NCBI RefSeq assembly: GCF_000219215.1
Contig: NC_015727.1
Location: 124,001 to 188,000, forward strand
Length of the DNA: 64,000 nucleotides
DNA from: Cupriavidus necator N-1
GTDB taxonomy: Bacteria; Pseudomonadota; Gammaproteobacteria; Burkholderiales; Burkholderiaceae
Direction of reading: 5' to 3'
A program made the translations under genes and the position numbers. The notes under the pieces were generated by a model. It was given only the letters and a program-made list of their open reading frames with translations. It ran no database searches and was not told the DNA's origin. This document shows positions 60,381 through 64,000 of the stretch, one piece after another; position 1 is the stretch's first letter, and each line of letters opens with the position of its first letter.

Positions 60381-61382
60381 TTAGTCGACATGAGCGCCGG
60401 ACAGCTTGACGATCTGCGACCAGCGGGAGATGTCCTGATTGAGCTGTACGGCGAATGCTTCGGAGCTGTTGGCTATGACGTCGCTGCCGCTGTCGCGGAT
60501 GGTCTTCACCACGTCGGGCATCTGCAGCACCTGCACGATGGCACGATTCAGCAGCGCCACGCGCTCGGGCGGCGTGCCGGCCGGCACGAAGAAGCCGTAC
60601 CAGTCCTCAAAGCGTGCATTGCGATAGCCCAGTTCTTCAAGGGTCGGCACCTTAGTGAATACCCCGAGACGACGCGGGCTGGTGACGGCTAATGCCCGCA
60701 TGCGGCCAGTCTGGATGAAACCGGCCACCGACGAGGTGGACGTGATCAGCACATCTACCTGTCCGCCGAGCAGGTCGTTGATGGCCGGCCCGGCACCTTT
60801 GTATGGCACATGCTGCAGCGAGACCTTGCTGTCCTTGTCAAGCACCGCGCCCACAAGGTGCGACAGCGTGCCGTTGCCGGGCGTGGCAAAGGTGATCTTC
60901 TGCGGCTGCGCCTTGGCCTGTGCTGCCAGTTCCTCGAACGACTTCCAGGGGGCGTTGCTGGAGACGACGATAGCCAGCGGCGCAGCGTTGATCTGCGTGA
61001 CCGGAATGAACTGCTTGATCGGGTCGAAGCCCGGCGCGCGATAGAGCGTCGGGTTTACGGCCATGATCGATACCTGCGACGTCAGCACCGTATAGCCATC
61101 GGGCTTCGACTCCGCCACATAGCGCGTGCCGATATTGCCGCCGGCGCCGCCGCGGTTGTCCGTCACCGCGCTCTGGCCTAGCACCTGTGACAGCCGCGTG
61201 GCCACCACGCGCGTCACGGCATCATTGCCGCCGCCGGCGGGAAACGGCGACACGATGCGTAGCGACTGCGACGGATAATCGTTGACCGGCGCCAGCGGCT
61301 GCGCCGTGGCGGCGCCGAACATGGTGAAGGTGAGTGCTGCAACCAGAAGCTGCGGAAAGCGTGATGACATCGGGCGTGACAT
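60381..61382 (-). CDS. Bug-family (TctC-type) periplasmic binding protein
   Basis: A 333-residue Bug protein. Signal peptide FPQLLVAALTFTMFGAATAQ, cleaved after ATA. The mature part has YPSQSLRIVSPFPAGGGNDA and VPYKGAGPAINDLLGGQVDV, both diagnostic. ATG at 61382 was chosen by the signal peptide; the longer frame overlaps the rhodanese gene end. Located between the rhodanese and metC genes, so it may bind a sulfur-containing acid such as a cysteine conjugate or mercapto acid (inference). No TctAB genes nearby. Confidence 0.93.
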   Translation of the reverse strand: MSRPMSSRFPQLLVAALTFTMFGAATAQPLAPVNDYPSQSLRIVSPFPAGGGNDAVTRVVATRLSQVLGQSAVTDNRGGAGGNIGTRYVAESKPDGYTVLTSQVSIMAVNPTLYRAPGFDPIKQFIPVTQINAAPLAIVVSSNAPWKSFEELAAQAKAQPQKITFATPGNGTLSHLVGAVLDKDSKVSLQHVPYKGAGPAINDLLGGQVDVLITSTSSVAGFIQTGRMRALAVTSPRRLGVFTKVPTLEELGYRNARFEDWYGFFVPAGTPPERVALLNRAIVQVLQMPDVVKTIRDSGSDVIANSSEAFAVQLNQDISRWSQIVKLSGAHVD

Positions 61383-61443
61383 GGGGCGACCTCGTTCTCT
61401 TTTGGCAGGTTTGTCGTGGCGGACTTGCAGGTTCGGGTGGGAA

Positions 61444-63057
61444 TCAGTCGAGAGGCTTGAAACGGAAGGTGGCCAATTCCTGCGCATCGAGCTGGCCGAT
61501 CAGCCCCGTTTCCCAGGCCAGGTATTGGCGGGCTGCGGCCTTGTTGCCGTCGTGGCGGTCGTGCACGAAGAACAGGTAGTCGATGCAGCGCGCATCGGGG
61601 AGCGTCTGGGCGCCCCGGCTCACGGCATGGCCGGCATCCCGCCATGCGCCGAAGCCGCCGTGCAGCCGGCGTACATCGCGATAGCCGAGCGTGTGCAGGT
61701 CAGCGAAGGCCAGGTCAGCGGGATCATCGCCGTCGGCATCGCCGATCAGCACCAGCGTGGTGTCGTGCGGCACGCCGCGCAGGTCTTGTGCCAATCGCGC
61801 ACGCGTAGACCAGTAGCTGCCGGCGATTTGGCCGGCGCGGTACGTCATGCTGCCGCGCAGGTCCAGCGCTAGCATCGATTGCGTGGCCATTCCGGCGGCC
61901 AACTGGGCGACATTGATGATGGCCGGCGTGGTCACCTGATATGCGGGTCCGTGCGCAGCCTTGACTCCGGCCGCGAGTCCTGCCTGCAGTCCGCCATCGA
62001 GTACCACAGCGTCATGGCCCATCTGGCGCAGCCAGCTGGCCACTACGATGGCGCGCACCCCTTCGGCATCGAACAGCACCAGCCTGGCGCGGCGCACGCC
62101 GACATATTGATCGGTAGCCTGCATAAGCTGGCCGCCAGGGGTGTGTTGCGCGCCGGGCAGCGTCTGTGTGGCGTATTCCTCGGGGGTGCGCACGTCGCAC
62201 AGGAATGTAGTGCGCGACCTGTCGGCCAGCCATGCAATGGCCTGCGCGGCGGCGATGCGCGGCACATCGAAGCGGGCGGCCAGCGCCTGCGCGGCGTTGC
62301 GCGCGGCATCGAGTTCGCGTGGCGACGCGTTCTCCGGATAGCGTGCGGTACCGCCGTGTTCGAGCGTGAAATCGTTCAGGTACCAGCCTTGCGTACCGTT
62401 TTCGAGCGCATAGACCGGGTTGCTCACGCCAAAATTGATCAGCGACTGCGCACCGATGATGCTGCGCGTACGGCCCGCACAGTTGATCACGATCGGCGTG
62501 GTGCTGTCGGGCACCAGGTCGCGCAGGCGATAGGCGAGTTCGCCGTTGGGACAGCTGATCGCGCCCGGGATGTTCATCTTGCGGAATTCGCCGGTCGGGC
62601 GGCCATCGAGCACCACCGGTGCATTGGCACCGGCCTGCATGGCTGCCAGTTCCTGCGCGGTGACGCGCGGGGTGCGGTAGTGGTGCTCAGCCAGTTCGCC
62701 GAAGGTCTTCGACGGCACGTTGACGCCGGCAAACAGCGCGTAGCCGGCGGCCTGCCAGGCCGGCATGCCGCCATCGAGGACAAACAGGTTCGTATAGCCA
62801 AGGCGTGCCAGCGCGGCGGCTGCGGCCTGCGCCACGCCGTCGCCGTCATCGGCCAGCACCATGCGCGCATCGGTACGCGGTGCCAGGCGGCCGATGTCGA
62901 GTTCGAGCCGGCTGTAGGGCAGCGGCACGGCATAGAAGGGATGGCCCTCGCCATACTGGCCGTGTTCGCGCACATCGAACAGGGCGATCTCGTCGGCATC
63001 GTGCAGCCAGCCCTTCAGGGTGACGGCGTCGGCAGCGGTATAGGAAGCTTGGCTCAT
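61444..63057 (-). CDS. Protein with four tandem rhodanese domains
   Basis: A 537-residue protein made of four rhodanese-homology domains, at about 1-125, 130-235, 262-362 and 380-475, plus a C-terminal tail. Only domain 2 keeps the catalytic cysteine (C193 in VINCAGRTRS). In domains 1, 3 and 4 the matching loop has Asp instead (VLADDGDG, VLFDAEG, VLIGDADG). Domain 2 should therefore carry the persulfide and the others may be structural or binding modules. Rhodaneses move sulfane sulfur between thiols. Its gene lies between the cysteine-dioxygenase-like and Bug genes. Confidence 0.92.
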   Translation of the reverse strand: MSQASYTAADAVTLKGWLHDADEIALFDVREHGQYGEGHPFYAVPLPYSRLELDIGRLAPRTDARMVLADDGDGVAQAAAAALARLGYTNLFVLDGGMPAWQAAGYALFAGVNVPSKTFGELAEHHYRTPRVTAQELAAMQAGANAPVVLDGRPTGEFRKMNIPGAISCPNGELAYRLRDLVPDSTTPIVINCAGRTRSIIGAQSLINFGVSNPVYALENGTQGWYLNDFTLEHGGTARYPENASPRELDAARNAAQALAARFDVPRIAAAQAIAWLADRSRTTFLCDVRTPEEYATQTLPGAQHTPGGQLMQATDQYVGVRRARLVLFDAEGVRAIVVASWLRQMGHDAVVLDGGLQAGLAAGVKAAHGPAYQVTTPAIINVAQLAAGMATQSMLALDLRGSMTYRAGQIAGSYWSTRARLAQDLRGVPHDTTLVLIGDADGDDPADLAFADLHTLGYRDVRRLHGGFGAWRDAGHAVSRGAQTLPDARCIDYLFFVHDRHDGNKAAARQYLAWETGLIGQLDAQELATFRFKPLD

Positions 63058-63169
63058 GAAATTTTGGGCAAAGGGTGGCCGCCCTCTCCGCGGAGAGGAA
63101 ATTCGTCGGGTCGGATCTCAGGAGTGGGCGGCCTGACGGTATGGCTCAGGCCCCCGTTCAGGCTTTCTT

Positions 63170-63757
63170 TTAGCGGCGGGTCTGTACGCCCACGTTCATG
63201 ATCTGGCAGCGGCCGGTCTCGAGGTCGAACGTTAGCCGTTCGGTCAGCGTTTCCAGCGCCCGACCATACATATGCAGATGGCGGATGACGTCTTCCCCTT
63301 GGATTTCCACGGAATGGATATCGTCAGGCAGCAGCGCGATGCCGCAGCGCGGGCCGACTTCCACGGTATGCGAGTATTCGAGCGTGCCCACGCCGGCCTG
63401 GCTGCCATCGTCGGTGCGGGTGTAGACATCGTTGAACTCGATGCCGCTGACACCGGCTACGCAGGCCCAGGTGGTGTGGTTGTGCGGCGGGATGCGCTTG
63501 CCCGGACGCATTACGTTCAGGTACAGCGCATAGGTCTGGTCAGGATCCTCGGCGATCAGGTAACGCGCCTGGCGTTCACCGGGCTCGGGCGGCGGGAAGT
63601 CGGTCTCGCCCCACAGTTCGGTGCGGGCGGCCAGTTCTTCCACATGGGACAGGACATCGGCCAAGCTGGCGCGCGTGACGGCGCCTTTATCTACGATATT
63701 CTTAATGGATTCGATGGTCTCTCCGACGGCTGCCTGGCGCTGTTGTGTGATGGACAT
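63170..63757 (-). CDS. Cysteine-dioxygenase-type cupin (thiol dioxygenase)
   Basis: A 195-residue cupin of the bacterial cysteine dioxygenase family. These use iron and O2 to oxidise cysteine or 3-mercaptopropionate to a sulfinic acid. The three iron histidines are H92 and H94 in [13 protein letters not shown] and H148 in [14 protein letters not shown] at 63757 is chosen because the longer frame adds an unlikely leader. Substrate choice between cysteine and mercaptopropionate is uncertain. It is the first gene of the sulfur operon and faces a LysR gene across 125 bp. Confidence 0.9.
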   Translation of the reverse strand: MSITQQRQAAVGETIESIKNIVDKGAVTRASLADVLSHVEELAARTELWGETDFPPPEPGERQARYLIAEDPDQTYALYLNVMRPGKRIPPHNHTTWACVAGVSGIEFNDVYTRTDDGSQAGVGTLEYSHTVEVGPRCGIALLPDDIHSVEIQGEDVIRHLHMYGRALETLTERLTFDLETGRCQIMNVGVQTRR

Positions 63758-63882
63758 GATGCAATCGATCCTTGTAATCTCTGTTTTTGAGGGGTAGAAC
63801 GGTCTTTCGTGTTTCACTGTAATGAACATCAGCTCTGAAAACCACTTAATGCGCGACGAAAACCCATTAGCAGGACTAATGA

Positions 63883-64000
63883 ATGCGTAACCTCGATCTG
63901 GACCTGCTTCGCACACTGGTGGCCATTGCCGACAATGAGACCTTTGGCGCCGCCGCCGAAGCCGTGCAACGCACGCAATCGGCCGTCACCCAGCAGATGC
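63883..64000 (+). CDS. LysR-family regulator, cut by the right edge
   Basis: The first 39 residues of a LysR-type regulator: [20 protein letters not shown] and [13 protein letters not shown], the beginning of its winged helix. The rest lies outside the window. It is divergent from the cysteine-dioxygenase-like gene and is the natural candidate regulator of the sulfur operon. Confidence 0.85.
   Translation, partial: MRNLDLDLLRTLVAIADNETFGAAAEAVQRTQSAVTQQM

Noticed and set aside
1..64000. tRNA, rRNA, CRISPR arrays and replication origins
   Set aside because: No cloverleaf-like gene, rRNA-like stretch, regularly spaced repeats or DnaA/iteron clusters were noticed by eye; a covariance or repeat search would be needed to exclude small ones.

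Overview
The window is high-GC DNA that reads like a Burkholderiaceae replicon, most likely Cupriavidus or Ralstonia. That placement is inference. It rests on two Bug/TctC-type binding proteins, many LysR and GntR regulators, MHS and TRAP carboxylate importers, and long catabolic operons. No rRNA or tRNA gene, CRISPR array or replication origin was recognised.

Positions 1-31000 are one large catabolic block. It opens with an amino-acid ABC ATPase cut by the window edge, a YheO/DauR-type regulator and a RidA-like protein. Then 18 minus-strand genes run from 23546 down to 2110 with almost no gaps. In transcription order they are: FCD-GntR regulator, TRAP importer (three genes), CitE-like lyase, TPP enzyme, M20 amidohydrolase, PuuC-like aldehyde dehydrogenase, MHS permease, RraA-like protein, Dpp-type ABC importer (binding protein, two permeases, fused double ATPase), nitrilase-superfamily hydrolase, ATP-grasp protein, C45 Ntn-hydrolase and a MocR regulator. 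Facing it on the plus strand are gabT, gabD, a Dld-type D-lactate dehydrogenase and a type II NADH dehydrogenase, closed by a second, paralogous FCD-GntR gene. Both GntR genes carry the same 11-bp motif (TGGTCNGGCCA) about 20 bp before their starts, and a third copy lies between the divergent operons. Together the genes suggest uptake and breakdown of an amide- or carbamoyl-linked amine or carboxylate down to succinate.

Positions 31000-40300 are accessory and patchy. They hold fragments of an opine-dehydrogenase-like gene and an NTF2/SnoaL-like gene meeting at one junction, a YdcF-family gene, an Asp-rich protein with DSLG repeats, an orphan Pho-box-like site, a Phd/ParE toxin-antitoxin pair, an intact IS110 transposase, an IS5-like remnant, a TetR gene divergent from a thioredoxin-reductase-like flavoprotein, and a methyltransferase.

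Positions 40300-51000 return to ordered operons. One is an exported methionine-sulfoxide repair operon (msrB, dipZ, msrA). The next is a LysR-headed CoA operon: Bug protein, CaiB/BaiF transferase, a frameshifted enoyl-CoA hydratase and an intact one. A stand-alone SagB-type oxidoreductase follows.

Positions 51250-53360 look like a short integron cassette array without an integrase. Four small minus-strand genes, two of the SMI1/KNR4 family, are separated by attC-like sites. Next to it lie scrambled mazEF pieces, an IS66 remnant, a photolyase gene, a frameshifted IS110 fragment and an XRE regulator. The window ends with a sulfur-metabolism operon on the minus strand: cysteine-dioxygenase-like cupin, four-domain rhodanese, Bug protein, MetC-type PLP lyase, and a broken AstE/AspA-like gene whose middle is replaced by a molybdopterin-oxidoreductase fragment. 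A divergent LysR gene is cut by the right edge.
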